NCBI GenBank assembly: GCA_029582265.1
Contig: CM055817.1
Location: 59,707,152-59,771,151 of the forward strand
Direction of reading: 5' to 3'
Length of the DNA stretch: 64,000 nucleotides
From: Zoroaster sp. YZ-2022
Taxonomy: Eukaryota > Echinodermata > Asteroidea > Forcipulatida > Zoroasteridae
Numbering within the stretch: position 1 is the stretch's first letter; each line of letters begins with the position of its first letter. This document shows positions 24,076-35,635 of this stretch, piece after piece. Both the position numbers and the translations under genes were made by a program. Under the pieces are notes generated by a model. The model made no database searches and was not told the DNA's origin. It saw nothing but the letters and a program-made list of their open reading frames with translations.

Positions 24076-24181
24076 CTTGTTACACTTGTTACATCGAAAC
24101 TCAAATCTGACTCGGGTCCGAAACACTAAAACGAAACCGAGCTGGACACGAATACATTTACAACATGTTTTCTCATTGCAG

Positions 24182-24547
24182 GAATAAATGAACTATGCTA
24201 CAATGTGACACTAACTGGCTCCAACTCATCTGCTGTTATTTCAACGACGACTTTTGAACCGCTCGAAAGCCAAGGAATCTGGTTCGTCGCTCACAGCAAA
24301 TACTACTGCTGGGATGTCAAAGTGTCATATGGGATGTTGATCAGAGCACAGTGTCAGTACACCATTACTGAGCCATCTAACTATGTGTTAGTGCTAGCTG
24401 CAGACCACTTCGCAAGAGATTTAGGTAGTTATGTCTCAACTCCGCTTCCAGCTGATATCCCTTCTCCCAGTGACTCACTACAAATGGTCAGCTCCGGTGG
24501 ATTTTCCATGACATGTAATTTGACTGCAGTTCCGGATGTCGGCTCGG
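24182..24547 (+). CDS. CUB-like exon 1 of the receptor
   Basis: Acceptor CTCATTGCAG, donor G|GTACGT, 366 bp, phase 1 at both ends. Joined to either signal-peptide exon it continues GINELCYNVTLTG. The translation has spaced cysteines (LCYN, YYCWD, AQCQY, MTCNL) and hydrophobic beta-strand patterns (SNYVLVLAAD) as in a divergent CUB domain, and several N-glycosylation motifs. Assignment to CUB rests on pattern and on its neighbours; a novel beta-sandwich cannot be excluded. Confidence 0.7.
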
Positions 24548-25057
24548 GTACGTATTAATATAAATTGAAGTGTACAGCATTGGTAAAAATGTATGCCAAT
24601 ATATCAATTTAAATTAAAAAAATCAAGAAAGATGTATAGAAACCAACTTGTGGATATTTAGCTCATATAATTTTGTCATTAACTAAAACTTTGTGAAAAT
24701 AATGATCACGGCCGTGATCCATTACAAATTTGTAACTTCTAAAAGAAAACTGCATGTCGGACAGAATAATTTAGTAGGATGTTTTGTACCGTCAATAACT
24801 CCACATCAAGTTTAGATTATAATTCAGTAATTGTGTAATCGGGTAGTGTACACTCCCTTAAAATTTACTCAATTTATTATCTTGATGATGCACTCTTGCC
24901 GTGCTGTCCGTGAGCTTATAAAGTACTATTTATGAGAGATTTAACCCTGACGCGACACACTGCTAGTACGCTCGCGTGCAAATATCATGTACGTGCCCTA
25001 CAAGCTTTTTCTGACCGTTGTTTGCGGCATTTTATAATACATTGCGTTGTTTTACAG

Positions 25058-25417
25058 GAGACATTTGTGGTCAAACCAACATCAACATAACCCAACCAGT
25101 TCCCTTCACTCTCGACATACCTTCAGGTCGGGTCTTTGAATGCCGTTGGTTTGTTACAAGCCCCTTGGACACATTCATCTACGTAGATGCTGACCCTATC
25201 AGTATATCAACGTATCAGAAGTTATCATTTGAGTGGGTGATTGGTAGTAATGGTATCAAGACAACTCTTATAGATGAATTCACGTTGGACACGACACCGC
25301 CGAACGGAACGTCCTTCTACTTCAGCGGGAACAACATTACAATATCATTTTCATCCCCCTTGTATATCAGAAGTGCGCCCTCATTGAGAATGATCTTACG
25401 ATCTGAGCATGATGAAG
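25058..25417 (+). CDS. CUB-like exon 2
   Basis: Acceptor GTTTTACAG, donor G|GTAACA, 360 bp, phase 1-1. It begins GDICGQTNI, where C is the first CUB cysteine, then FECRW at the second cysteine plus the conserved W that marks CUB domains. Alternating strands follow, ending in SLRMILRSE. The start DICG is shared with the later cassette CUBs. Confidence 0.75.
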
Positions 25418-25834
25418 GTAACAACTGAATCATAATGTTATAAAGACCACAACGTTCCAATTGTCACCGAACCATAAAGTGGTTCATTCTGTATTCCAGA
25501 AATAATGTTACCAAGAAGAATAGGCTCACAATGTTATCCAGACCATTACTTCTACCAAAAGTGTCTGTTAATGTTACCTGATGTAATCCGGTAATGTTAA
25601 CTGATGTAATGATTACATGATGTAATCCAAACCCTTAAATGGGCCATAATGTGGGCCGTAAATATTTTATAGTACCCCGTTATGCTATTGCAACTGTTCC
25701 CATAGGATACAGGAGAAGAAAAAAAAATCATACCCAGATCATAAAGTTGCAACTGAGTAAAACTGTAATCAAATAAATCACAAAGGAAAACGTCTTAGGT
25801 ACATAAATAAAGTCTTTTAGGCGAACTAAACAAA

Positions 25835-25915
25835 CTTACTTGAGCAGGATTTGAACTAGTTACCCGCAGATTACCGGCGCTCTACCAATTGAGCTATCTC
25901 ATCTAATCCTAGCCC
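25835..25915 (-). repeat. tRNA-derived SINE head
   Basis: On the minus strand GATAGCTCAATTGGTAGAGC (A box) and AGTTCAAATCCTGCTC (B box) are spaced as in a tRNA. The anticodon and T stems do not pair cleanly, so this is a decayed SINE rather than a functional tRNA gene. It lies in the intron before the first LDLa exon. Confidence 0.65.
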
Positions 25916-25993
25916 TATTGATCATTATCGAAATCTGAGTAAACGAACAATTACAAAGATTGCCTTGACATGCTGTAAACCTTTGTTTTTTAG

Positions 25994-26107
25994 GCGTGTG
26001 TAATGATGAGCAGATACTCTGTAAGCCGGATAGAAAGTGTCTACCAATAACAGCTGCTTGCAATGGCGCCTTGGATTGCCCGGATTTAACGGATGAAATA
26101 AGCTGTG
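25994..26107 (+). CDS. LDLa exon 1
   Basis: Acceptor TTTTTTAG, donor G|GTGAGT, 114 bp, phase 1-1. Six cysteines in LDLa order: VCNDEQILCKP, RKCLP, AACNG, DCPD, ISCG. The acidic cluster before the last cysteine (DLTDEISC) matches the calcium-binding end of LDL-receptor class A modules. Confidence 0.9.
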
Positions 26108-26628
26108 GTGAGTGCCAACATTTATTTTTTACTGGGTGTGTTCTTAATACTTTTAGTTTTACCCATAAACACCTGTATTCTCTAAAGTCACTAACTCAAG
26201 TTTTGGGGTATCCACTAGACGTTTTGGAGAACTCCACCACTCAATCACATTTGTCTTATTTCTTGATACCAATACATATTTGTTTGTATATTGTATCGAG
26301 TGATTGGAAAATAATATAAACTGAACTAAACTGAACAATGATAATCTCTTTTACCTGAAAACAATTATTTTTGCCTTTCTTCTATCCCTCTATCTTTCCT
26401 AACTATCTTCCTCTGACTTCTCTTCTGCATCTGTCTGCATTTTTCTTTTGAGTTGGGTGGCAGCATTTTCCAAGCACCATAATTACCAGTAATGATTTGA
26501 GAACACTTTATTAAACATTTATTTAACCACATTATTACATGATAAATATATCACCTTTTCAATAGTAGTGTTATATCAACGTTCTGTTAATAATGAATCT
26601 ATGTTACTTCCTCTGATTTGTTGTCCAG

Positions 26629-27072
26629 ACATATGCGGTACTTCAAATAATCATCTGCGATTTGAAGAAGCGCTTACAATTCTTGGGGAATTGACCTCCC
26701 AAGACGGAAATGCAATCATCCAATTTGCCGTTTATTCTGGAATGTCAGCATCGTTTCCGAATACTGATGATGTTTCTTCAATCAAGGCCTCGTTTACTTT
26801 GCCTATCTTGTGTGTTTGGAAATTCACTGAGCCGCCAGGAAGTCGAATCCGAATAGAGATTCTTGAGTTTTTCACTATTAATTATATTTTGAAAGTTGGA
26901 AATGGATTCGATCCTTCTGACGGAGAGCCGATTGCAGTATTGGAAGGGCATTTGCAGTACGAGATGGAGGTGTTGTCTGTTGATTCGGGAGTCTGGATAG
27001 TGCTGGAATCGACAGAGTCGTATCCATTATTTGATAAACTAAGAATTGTATTGACGGTTTATAACATGACTG
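26629..27072 (+). CDS. Cassette 1 CUB exon
   Basis: Acceptor TTGTCCAG, donor G|GTAGGT, 444 bp, phase 1-1. It starts DICGTSNNHLRF. The second cysteine lies in LCVWKFTEPPGSRIRIEI, a textbook CUB strand with the C-x-W motif, and ILKVGNGFDPSDGEPIAVL is the usual glycine-rich turn. Only the first CUB disulfide pair is present. The exon is 444 bp in all three copies (26629, 28799, 31017). Confidence 0.9.
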
Positions 27073-27445
27073 GTAGGTTTTATTCGTGTTTTATATTATT
27101 GATTATTTAAGCACATAACTGCTTTACAGCTGAATTACAATAATATTATAGTTAAATGGCCTATGAAATTATAACGTTTTAACTGAAACCTTAAACAAAA
27201 TTTGTTAAAAAAACTGTAACAAACCCATTTAAGTTGTTTATATTGCCGAGTTCTTTTTAAGGTTGGCTGAACTCGAAATCCATGGTGTTCAAAGCCTAAA
27301 CTAAATATCTCACCTGGAAGAATTTTACAATAAGAGCTATATCATAGGATTAGGGCTGTTTTTCTTTGCTCTATTATTCGATAAAATAATGTTGAATCTA
27401 AATGGCTTTAAATTGAATTTTTGATTTTCTTGATCATAATTTAAG

Positions 27446-27556
27446 AGTGTGATGACGATCAGTTTGTATGCCCATCTGGTCTTCAATGCCTTAATACATC
27501 GTCTATCTGTGACGGCCGACTGGACTGTGATGCTTACGAGGATGAATTAGGGTGTG
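27446..27556 (+). CDS. Cassette 1 LDLa exon a
   Basis: 111 bp, phase 1-1, acceptor ATTTAAG, donor G|GTAAGG. It reads ECDDDQFVCPSGLQCLNTSS, then ICDGRLDCDAYEDELGC: six cysteines and a full acidic end, as in a calcium-binding LDLa module. Confidence 0.9.
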
Positions 27557-27806
27557 GTAAGGAAAACTACAGGAGTAATTAGTTTTCTCTAAAATCTTCC
27601 AATTTATTCCTTGGAGGAGGGCAATATTTGTAATAGCCAGTCATCTAAATATTTTAGATGTTTTTTTTTAATTTTTAAAATTTATATTTATATATATATA
27701 TATTTTTTTTATCAACGATGACTTTAAAGACCCAGACTGAGTGTATTAATAATCGTATCTGTCTCTTTTTTTTGATCTAAATCAAACATAGTTATTTATT
27801 TCTTAG

Positions 27807-27917
27807 GTCGGTGTGATAAAGACTTTTACGCATGCGCATCAGGAGACTGTATCCCAAGGTACCAGCTATGTAATGGACATAGAGACTGTGGGGACTTCTC
27901 AGACGAGGTTTTGTGCG
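27807..27917 (+). CDS. Cassette 1 LDLa exon b
   Basis: 111 bp, phase 1-1, acceptor TTTCTTAG, donor G|GTTAGT. It reads [19 protein letters not shown], then [17 protein letters not shown]. The CIP and DxSDE elements are the classic LDLa form. Confidence 0.9.
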
Positions 27918-28798
27918 GTTAGTATAAGGATCAAACTGATACCCAAGGTTTTGTTGGTGTCAGACTATGAACAGGTTAAACATTAGACTTAATGTCAGAC
28001 ATTGGCTATCAAATAAATGCAGCTTACTGGTTTATATTTCTTAAATATCCTTTATAAAAAGGAAATGTGTAAACCAGGAAAGAGAAGTTAATTTGAATAA
28101 GCTACATCGTTGCATTTTATTCAAAGGTCTCTCAGTCAATATCATAATTATCCAAATCGATGGGTCAACTCAGTTTATAAAAAAACGAAGTCTAAAAATT
28201 GCAATGGCAAAACAAAACACTTAGTACGCCAATGTAAACTGGAGACACTGACCATATCTATTTCAGCTATGGACAGGCTGTGGGAGTACCACTCAATTTA
28301 TTTCATTGATTGAAGTAGGCGTAATGAGGACACGCCGTAAATGTGTTTTACATAATACAAATTATGTTTACACACTGTAAATATGACACCCTTAAAGTAA
28401 CTTGTGGCATTCTGGGCAAGTATGAACGACATTTTATTCATCTGTCTAAATTAAGACGTCGCTTTTACAAACAATTAGTTTCATATAATACCAACAGTAC
28501 ATGTAATTACCATCCTGTTAGACTGGTTTATCTAAGTAACGATGTTCAAATAAACTTCTGTCCCTCTGTATTTCCTAACTATCTTCCTCTGACTTCTCTT
28601 CTGCATCTGCCAGCATTTTTCTTTTGAGTTGGGTGGCAACATTTTTCAAGCAGCATAATTACCAGTAATAATTCGAGAACACTTTTATTTAAACAACCAC
28701 ATTATTACATGATAAATATATCATCTTTTCAATAGTAGTGTTACATCAACGTTCTGTTAATAATGAAGCTGTGTTACTTCCTCTGATTTGTTGCCCAG

Positions 28799-29242
28799 AC
28801 ATATGCGGTACTTCAAATAACCATCTGCGATTTGGAGAAGCGCTTACAATTCTTGGGGAATTGACCTTCACAGACAGAAATAATATCATCCAATTTGCCG
28901 TTTATTCTGGAACGTCAGCATCGTTTCCGAATACTGATGATGTTTCTTCAATCAAGCAATCGTTTAATTCGCCTATCTTGTGTGTTTGGAAATTCACTGA
29001 GCCACCAGGAAGTCGAATCCGAATAGAGATTCTTGAATTTTCCAGTTTTAGTTATATTTTGAAAGTTGGAAATGGATTCGATCCTTCTGACGGAGAGCCG
29101 ATTGCAGTACTGGACGAGGGGTTGCAGTACGAGATGGAGGTGTTGTCTGTTGATTCGGGAGTCTGGATAGTACTGGAATCGAAGTCGTCGTACGGATCAT
29201 TGTCTAGACTAAGAATTGTATTGACGGTTTATAACATGACTG
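28799..29242 (+). CDS. Cassette 2 CUB exon
   Basis: 444 bp, phase 1-1, acceptor TTGCCCAG, donor G|GTAGGT. Framework as in cassette 1. Differences cluster in short stretches: FTDRNN for SQDGNA, KQSFNS for KASFTL, SSFS for FTIN, DEG for EGH, KSSYGSLSR for TESYPLFDK. By hand I count about 24 amino-acid differences but only about six silent codon changes against cassette 1. Confidence 0.9.
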
Positions 29243-29652
29243 GTAGGTTTTATTTGTGTTTTATATTATTGATTATTAGCATATAACTGCTTTACAGCTG
29301 AATTACAATAATATTACAGTTAAATGGCCTATGAAATTATAACGTTTTAACTGAAGCCTTAAACAAAATTAGTTTAAAAAAAAAAAAAAAAAAAAAAAAA
29401 CAACATTTGCGTTGTTTAAATTGCCGAGTACTTTTGAAGGATTGGCTGAACTCGAAATCCATGGTGTTCAAATAAAACCTAAACTAAATCACCTGGAAGA
29501 ATTTTACAATAAGAGCTATATCATAGAAGCTTATGACTAGGGCTGTATTGAATTAATTCACAATGTATTTCTTTTCTCTATTATTCGATAAAATAATTTT
29601 GAATCTAAATGGCTTTAATTTGAATTTATGATTTTCTTGATCATAATTTAAG

Positions 29653-29763
29653 AGTGTGATGAAGATCAGTTTGTATGCCCATCTGGTCTTCAATGCCTTA
29701 ATACATCGTCTATCTGTGACGGCCGACTGGACTGCGATGCTCACGTGGATGAATTAGGGTGTG
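29653..29763 (+). CDS. Cassette 2 LDLa exon a
   Basis: 111 bp, phase 1-1. Same as cassette 1 except ECDEDQ for ECDDDQ and DAHVDELGC for DAYEDELGC. The Y-to-H and E-to-V changes fall in the calcium-binding end, which could weaken calcium binding. Confidence 0.9.
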
Positions 29764-29859
29764 GTAAGGAAAACTACAGGAGTAATTATAGTTTTCTCTA
29801 AAAATCTTCCAATTTATTCCCTGGAGGCGGTCACTATTTGTAATAGCCAGTCAGCTAAA

Positions 29860-29892
29860 TATTTTAGATGTTTTTTAAAGTTTTATTTATAT

Positions 29893-29931
<39 letters not shown>

Positions 29932-29935
29932 TCAA
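29860..29935. repeat. (ATTT)n microsatellite in the cassette 2 intron
   Basis: About ten tandem TATT/ATTT units at 29885-29930. The matching intron of cassette 1 has a short (TA)n run instead (27690), and a run of about 28 A lies at 29372 in the preceding intron, so simple repeats differ among the copies. Confidence 0.85.
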
Positions 29936-30026
29936 CGATGATTTTAAAGACCCAGACTGAGTGTAATAATAATCGTATCTGTCTCTTGTTTGGTCTAAAA
30001 GAAACATCGTTTTTTTAATTTCCAAG

Positions 30027-30137
30027 GTGAGTGTGGTGAAGACTATTACGTATGTACATCAGGAGACTGTATCCCAAGGTACCAGCTATGTAACGGACAG
30101 AATGACTGTGGGGACTACTCAGACGAGTTTTTGTGCG
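30027..30137 (+). CDS. Cassette 2 LDLa exon b
   Basis: 111 bp, phase 1-1, acceptor TTTCCAAG, donor [26 protein letters not shown], then [17 protein letters not shown]. All six cysteines and the DxSDE motif are kept. Confidence 0.9.
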
Positions 30138-31016
30138 GTTAGTATAAGGATCAAACTGGTACCCAAGGTTTATTTGGTGTCAAACTTTGTTCAGATTAAA
30201 CATTACACTTAGTGTCAGACATTGGCTATCAAATAAATGTAGCTTACTGGTTTATATTTCTTGAATATCCTTTACAAAAAGGAAATGTGTAAACCAGCAA
30301 AGAGAAGTTAATTTGAATAAGCTACTTCGTTGCATTTTATTCAAAGGTCTCTCAGTCAATATCATAATTATCCAAATCAATGGGTCAACTCAGTTTATAA
30401 AAAAATAAAAGTCTAAAAATTGCAATGGCAAAACAAAACACTTAGTACGCCAATGTAAACTGGAGACACTGACCATTATCTATTTTTAAGATATGGACAG
30501 GCTGTGGGAATACCACTCAATTTATTTCATTGATTCGAGTAGACGTAATGAGGACACGCCGTAAATGTGTTTTACATAATACAAATTATGTTTACACACT
30601 GTAAATATGACACCCTTAAAGTAACTTGTGGCATTCTGGGCAAGTATGAACGACATTTTATTCATCTGTCTAAATTAAGACGTTGCTTTTACAAACATTC
30701 GGTTCTAATACCAACAGTACATGCAATTACCATCCTGTTAGTCTGGTTTATCTAAGTAACGATGTTCAAATAAACTTCTGTCCCTCTGTATTTCCTAACT
30801 ATCTTCCTCTGACTTCTCTACTGCATCTGCCTGCATTTTTCTTTTGAGTTGGGTGGCAACATTTTTCAAGCACCATAATTACCAGTAATGATTCGAGAAC
30901 ACTTTATTAAACAACCACATTATTACATGATAAATATATCACATTTTCAATAGTAGTGTTACATCAACGTTCTGTTAATAATGAATCTATGTTACTTCCT
31001 CTGATTTGTTGCCCAG

Positions 31017-31460
31017 ACATATGCGGTACTTCAAATAATCATCTGCGATTTGGAGAAGCGCTTACAATTCTGGGGGAATATACCCGACAAGCAAACGGAA
31101 ATCGCATAACTTACTTTGCTGTTTATTCCGGAACGTCAGTATCATTTCCGAATAATAATGTCTCTTTAATCAAGCACCCAAATACTGAGCATTTCGACTG
31201 TGTTTGGAAATTCACTGAGCCGCCAGGAAGTCGAATCCGAATAGAGATTCTTGAATTTTCCAGTTCTAGTTATATTTTGAAAGTTGGAAATGGATTCGAT
31301 CCTTCTGACGGAGAGCCGATTGCAGTATTGGAGAGGGATTTGCTGTACGCGATGGAAGTGTTGTCTGTTGATTCGGGAGTCTGGATAGTGCTGGAATCGA
31401 AGGGGCCGTATGGATCACTTGATAGACTAAGAATTGTATTGACGGTTTATAACATGACTG
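31017..31460 (+). CDS. Cassette 3 CUB exon
   Basis: 444 bp, phase 1-1. The second half is nearly identical to cassettes 1 and 2 (WKFTEPPGSRIRIEILEF, VGNGFDPSDGEPIAVL). The first half has diverged strongly: EYTRQANGNRITYF, NNNVSLIKHPNTEHFDC. This mosaic of identical and divergent halves points to gene conversion or to selection limited to the first half. Confidence 0.9.
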
Positions 31461-31800
31461 GTAGGTTTTATTCGTGTTTTATATTATTGATTATTTAAGC
31501 ACATAACTGCTTTACAGCTGAATATCGAATTACAACAATATTACAATTAATTGACCTATGAAATTATAACTTTTTAATTGAAACCTTTAAAATAAAGAAA
31601 GTTAAAAAAGGAAAAAATAAGTTTTAGAAATATAATTTATAAAATTACCGGTTGTTATATTTGTTTACAATTGTTTGTATTGCAGAGTTACATTTAAGGT
31701 TCGTTGAACTCGAAATCAATGGAGTTCAACAAATATTTGAATGATTTCGAATCTAAATGGCTTTAATTTGAATTTTTGATTTTCTTGATCATAATTTAAG

Positions 31801-31911
31801 AGTGTGATGACGATCAGTTTTTATGCCCATCTGGTCTTCAATGCCTTAATACATCGTCTATCTGTGATGGTCGACTGGACTGCGACGCTTACGAGGATGA
31901 ATTAGGGTGTG
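31801..31911 (+). CDS. Cassette 3 LDLa exon a
   Basis: 111 bp, phase 1-1. ECDDDQFLCPSGLQCLNTSS, then ICDGRLDCDAYEDELGC. One amino-acid change from cassette 1 (V to L). Confidence 0.9.
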
Positions 31912-32102
31912 GTAAGGAAAACTACAGGAGTAATTAGTTTTCTATAAAATCTTCCAAATTATCCCTCGGAGGGGGGCAATATTTGTAACAGCCTGTCATC
32001 TAATATCTAATATTTAAGACTTTAAAGACCCAGACTGAGTGTTTTAATGATCGTATCTGTCTCTTTCTCGGTCTAAAACAAAGATTGTTCTGTATTTCCT
32101 AG

Positions 32103-32213
32103 GTGGTTGTGGTGAACACTTTTACGCATGCGCATCAGGAGACTGTATCCCAAAGGACCAGCTATGTAACGGACAGAATGACTGTGGAGACTTCTTTGAC
32201 GAGTTTGTGTGCG
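32103..32213 (+). CDS. Cassette 3 LDLa exon b
   Basis: 111 bp, phase 1-1, acceptor TTTCCTAG, donor [26 protein letters not shown], then [17 protein letters not shown]. The usual S of DxSDE is F here. Confidence 0.9.
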
Positions 32214-33053
32214 GTTAGTATAATGATCAAACTGGTACCCAATGTTTTGTTGGTGTCAAATTTTGTTCAGGTTAAATATCAAACTTAATGTCAGACATAG
32301 GCTATCAAATAAATGAAGCTTACTAGTTTATATTTATAAGATTTAAGGCTTTGCATGGTGGAATATCGATATCGTTTCGGTTTGCGGTAATACCATGTGT
32401 CACTATCGCGAAGCTGAGGTACCGGTACAGGTTCTGAAAAGAACCTAATCGCACAACTCGTATCTCAACCAACAAAGGTTCGAGGCAGAACCAATGTCTG
32501 GCAACTCGTTTTTCTCTACTGTCGCTCATATGGTTCAGGGAGAACCACGGGGACTTCACGGGTTATTCTCAACGTTTCGATTTGCCTTCTTTTTGATTTT
32601 AGTAACCAGACAAGATGACATGGTTGGCTCCCGGGTCAGGGCGATCACATCGCATCTAAAGTCGTAGGGTTTCGAACCCTCCTGCCCCACTAAGACTGAA
32701 CAAACAATTAACTAAACGAAGCCGTTGGCTAAGCTAACAATCAGGGCCGAAACCAAACAAACATGCAAGGCTGAAGCCAGACTGACTAACATACCCGCAA
32801 CTGAAGCTGAAATACAAACTACGCACAAACTTGGGCGTGCGTTCCCAAATTTTTTCATAATCAGGGGCTAAATTTTTTTTAAACGTCTCTAAAAAGTTGT
32901 TAAAAAACGAGCAACGAATAACGACTGTGACGGTCACATGAAACAAATAGACAACAACCATGTGGGTTACAAACGATTAGCGAAAGGCTTTACGCAGCGT
33001 AGCCAGTGATTACGAAGGTTGACTAAACTGTTGTGCAAGGTAAAGTCAAAACC

Positions 33054-33690
33054 TTAAAAGGTGGATTCAACAGGTTGTGCAATGTTGAGTTGACTATATA
33101 CATGGATGACTAAACCAGGTTTGGTCAGGAGAATGCTGGTATTATCATGGAGGAAGGAAGAGACCTTCCTCCATGGTATTATGTGTAGAATGGGAAGTGT
33201 TCCGATTGGTGCCACTGTTGTGTGATGGTTGCCACCGTGGCATTGTTCTTGTTGCGTGGGTTGCCTGCTGTGTGTGATTGCCTGCTTGCTGAGGCGTGTC
33301 AGTTGACTGTGGGGTGTGAGCGCAGATGGATGGTAGGATTGAATGCCATATGCTGCTGATGAAAAAGCCGATGTCCTGAGGGACAGTGTCATGTTTATGA
33401 ATCTCAATAGCCTCTCTGATACGATGGGTGTACCAGTTCTTCTCCGGGGCTATGATCTCTGCCTTCTGCCAGTCAATGACATGGTCTAAATCGGTGGAGT
33501 GTTTGATGATCACAGATTTGTCACATTTCCCTCTGCGGCTGTGTGCCTTGTGTTCATTGAGCCTGGTCGAAGGTGTCTGCCGGTCTCGCAAATGATTGTA
33601 CACTTTACCACAAGTGCAAGGGATTCGGTAAACCCCGGCTTGACCGCTGGGATCATGCCTGTCCTTGTGGGTGTGTAACTTTGTTTCCAA
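33054..33690 (-). pseudogene. Penelope-type GIY-YIG endonuclease fragment
   Basis: The frame 33690-33145 contains GVYRIPCTCGKVYNHLRD, where the GIY-YIG pair appears as GVY / VYN, followed by RLNEHKAHSRRG and DHVIDWQKAEII, standard features of Penelope endonucleases. The 3' end is altered by the hairpin insertion at 33146. Not expected to be functional. Confidence 0.8.
33146..33175. mobile_element. 30-bp hairpin insertion with 7-bp flanking direct repeats
   Basis: Stem CATGGAGGAAGG, loop AAGAGA, stem CCTTCCTCCATG. GTATTAT occurs directly before (33139-33145) and after (33176-33182). The stem is identical to the hairpin at 14214, in an unrelated host sequence. Confidence 0.75.
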
Positions 33691-33764
33691 CTTGTTGCGA
33701 GTCCGGTAGTAGACCTTTATGTCAGCTTCCCTCAGGATACGCTGGATTAAGTGTGAAGTGTGGC

Positions 33765-33919
33765 CAGCGGCGTACCCAGGACTTTTTCAGGGGGGCATTG
33801 CTTTTCAGTGGGGAGCCCAGGGGTATGGGTTTTTCCTTTTCTTTTTGGGGGCACTATCGGGATTTTTCGTGGGGGAACCTGGGGGGGGGGGGGGTACTGG
33901 AAATGATGAAAGTATGATA
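33765..33919. mobile_element. Truncated hAT-type MITE
   Basis: It starts CAGCGGCGTACCCAGGACTT and continues GGGGGCACTATCGGGATTTT and GGGTACTGGAAAT, matching the complete MITE at 62031-62223. The right terminus is missing where the next element begins. Confidence 0.75.
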
Positions 33920-35635
33920 TACACTGTAAAAAAATGGGCAAATAATTACCCAACATTTTACCCAACGTATAATAGAGCAATAGTCAACATATCCATCTAT
34001 TGGGCAATACATTAGTCACTCTTACTCGATAAAAGTATTTTCCTAATTCTTGGGCAAAATGAACTGTCTCAACAATTAGATAACTTGATGTAATTAACCA
34101 CTAATTGGGCAACTTGTCTTTGTAACCACCTATTGATCACATCAAAGTTTCCATTTGTTGGTCAAAACCTAACCAACGTTTGAGCATAGTTCCTAACCAA
34201 TAAATTGTTACTTCTCCTATATCTAACCAACTCATGGGTACTGGATGGCCCTCATGTGTCCAAAATCAGTGTGACGTATAATCATACAACTAACCACCAC
34301 TGATGACGAAATAACTGACGTACGTTATGACCTTTGTTATGACACCAATGCAATCAACACGGTTCGATCTGTGATTTAATAGAAACGAACCAAAAACAAT
34401 AATAAAAATCTGATAAACAGCATTTACAATTCACTAATTATCTCAAATTTAGTTACATGAACATAATACTGATTAAAACAATTGTTTATCAAAAATTGTG
34501 TCCCCTGTGTATTAATTCTCTCTGCCTAAATTTGCTTTGTCTCAACATCAATCAGCTTCAAGCATCGACACATGAAATTAAATCTCCAAATTTAACATTT
34601 TTCAACTTAAATCATCCATAATCCACAGCCAGAAAACATAACTCGACATGTTGTATACCGCAGTAACACATACATGCATGCATTACCCTATAAGCAACTA
34701 CACGTTGTTAAACCTCATGCTCAAACGAAATAATCAAGTAAATTTTGCAATCAAATTTTACATTAATTCCCGATCATCATTTACCATCCTTGATACAAAC
34801 TTAACTTAAATAACTAATCTTTATTTTAAATCGTTTATTTTATACTTACAACATTGGGCGCATTCAAAAAAGGGACAAAAATCAATGGAGTAGTCACGAT
34901 GTTAGAATGGTTTCTACAAACTATATCTGGCGAACGACGCACAACAGCGCCCTCATTAGACCAAAGATTTAACTCACGCCTATGACGTCACATTGCTAAA
35001 TTATCCACAACAATCAGGTCAAATTTTGCCCAATGGTTGTGTAATTATGTCGCTCAATTCCTGGGCGTTATATATTGAAGAAAAAAATCTAAACCAAAAC
35101 AACTCAAGTAACATAACAAGGATCGATTGACAAATATCGAAAGATGATTATTTTATTGCATAAGAGTATCGGCTGTCCTATGACTGATTTTACATTGTCG
35201 CCAAAGTAAAGCTGATGAGAAAAATAACATAATTATTTGTCCTTATTTAAATGATTCTGTGATATAAAACTGTAGTTTACATATATATGCCCAGGCAAGC
35301 CCGAGCTCCGGCCGCCAGCAGCAGTAGCACATAGCCTGCGCCAAATCGTTGGTTAATTTACTTGCACCCCTCTATCGCTTTGCCCATTTTGGAGACTTTT
35401 GAGTTCCGTGTTGCCAACTGAAGAAAGTAATCATGTGCCGCTTTGACCAATATATGGGCAAAGCCTGATAATATCAAACCATTGCAAAAATATACCCACC
35501 TTCTATGAAATTTAATGTAACCAATTGTAGGCAATTTCAAAGGTTTACCCAACGTCAGAATTTAACCATAAATTAGACAATTATTTACCAACAATTAAGT
35601 AGTTTACTTTGCCCATAAATTATGTTTACAGTGTA
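33920..35635. mobile_element. 1.7-kb element with TACACTGTAAA inverted ends
   Basis: Left end TACACTGTAAAAAAATGGGC; the complement of the right end is TACACTGTAAACATAATTTATG followed by GGGCAAA. The interior is non-coding and rich in recurring TGGGCAA and AACCAAC motifs. It interrupts the Penelope reverse transcriptase just before the expected catalytic D-D position. No target duplication is visible, so the superfamily is not assigned. Confidence 0.6.

Larger units (their letters stand above)
26340..32340 (+). repeat. Three tandem genomic copies of the CUB-LDLa-LDLa cassette
   Basis: Unit boundaries near 26340, 28560 and 30780 repeat the intron block CTAACTATCTTCCTCTGACT as well as all three exons. 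CUB exon starts are 2170 and 2218 bp apart, LDLa-a starts 2207 and 2148 bp apart. Intron sequence, including CAACGTTCTGTTAATAATGA just before the CUB exon, is nearly identical, so the copies are recent. The downstream intron block (CAATGTAAA(C/G)TGGAGACA, about 28230, 30455) recurs at about 36195 before cassette 4, which therefore belongs to the same array but is older. Confidence 0.9.

Noticed and set aside
25835..25915. Functional tRNA gene on the minus strand
   Set aside because: A and B boxes are present but the anticodon and T stems do not pair; a SINE head fits better.
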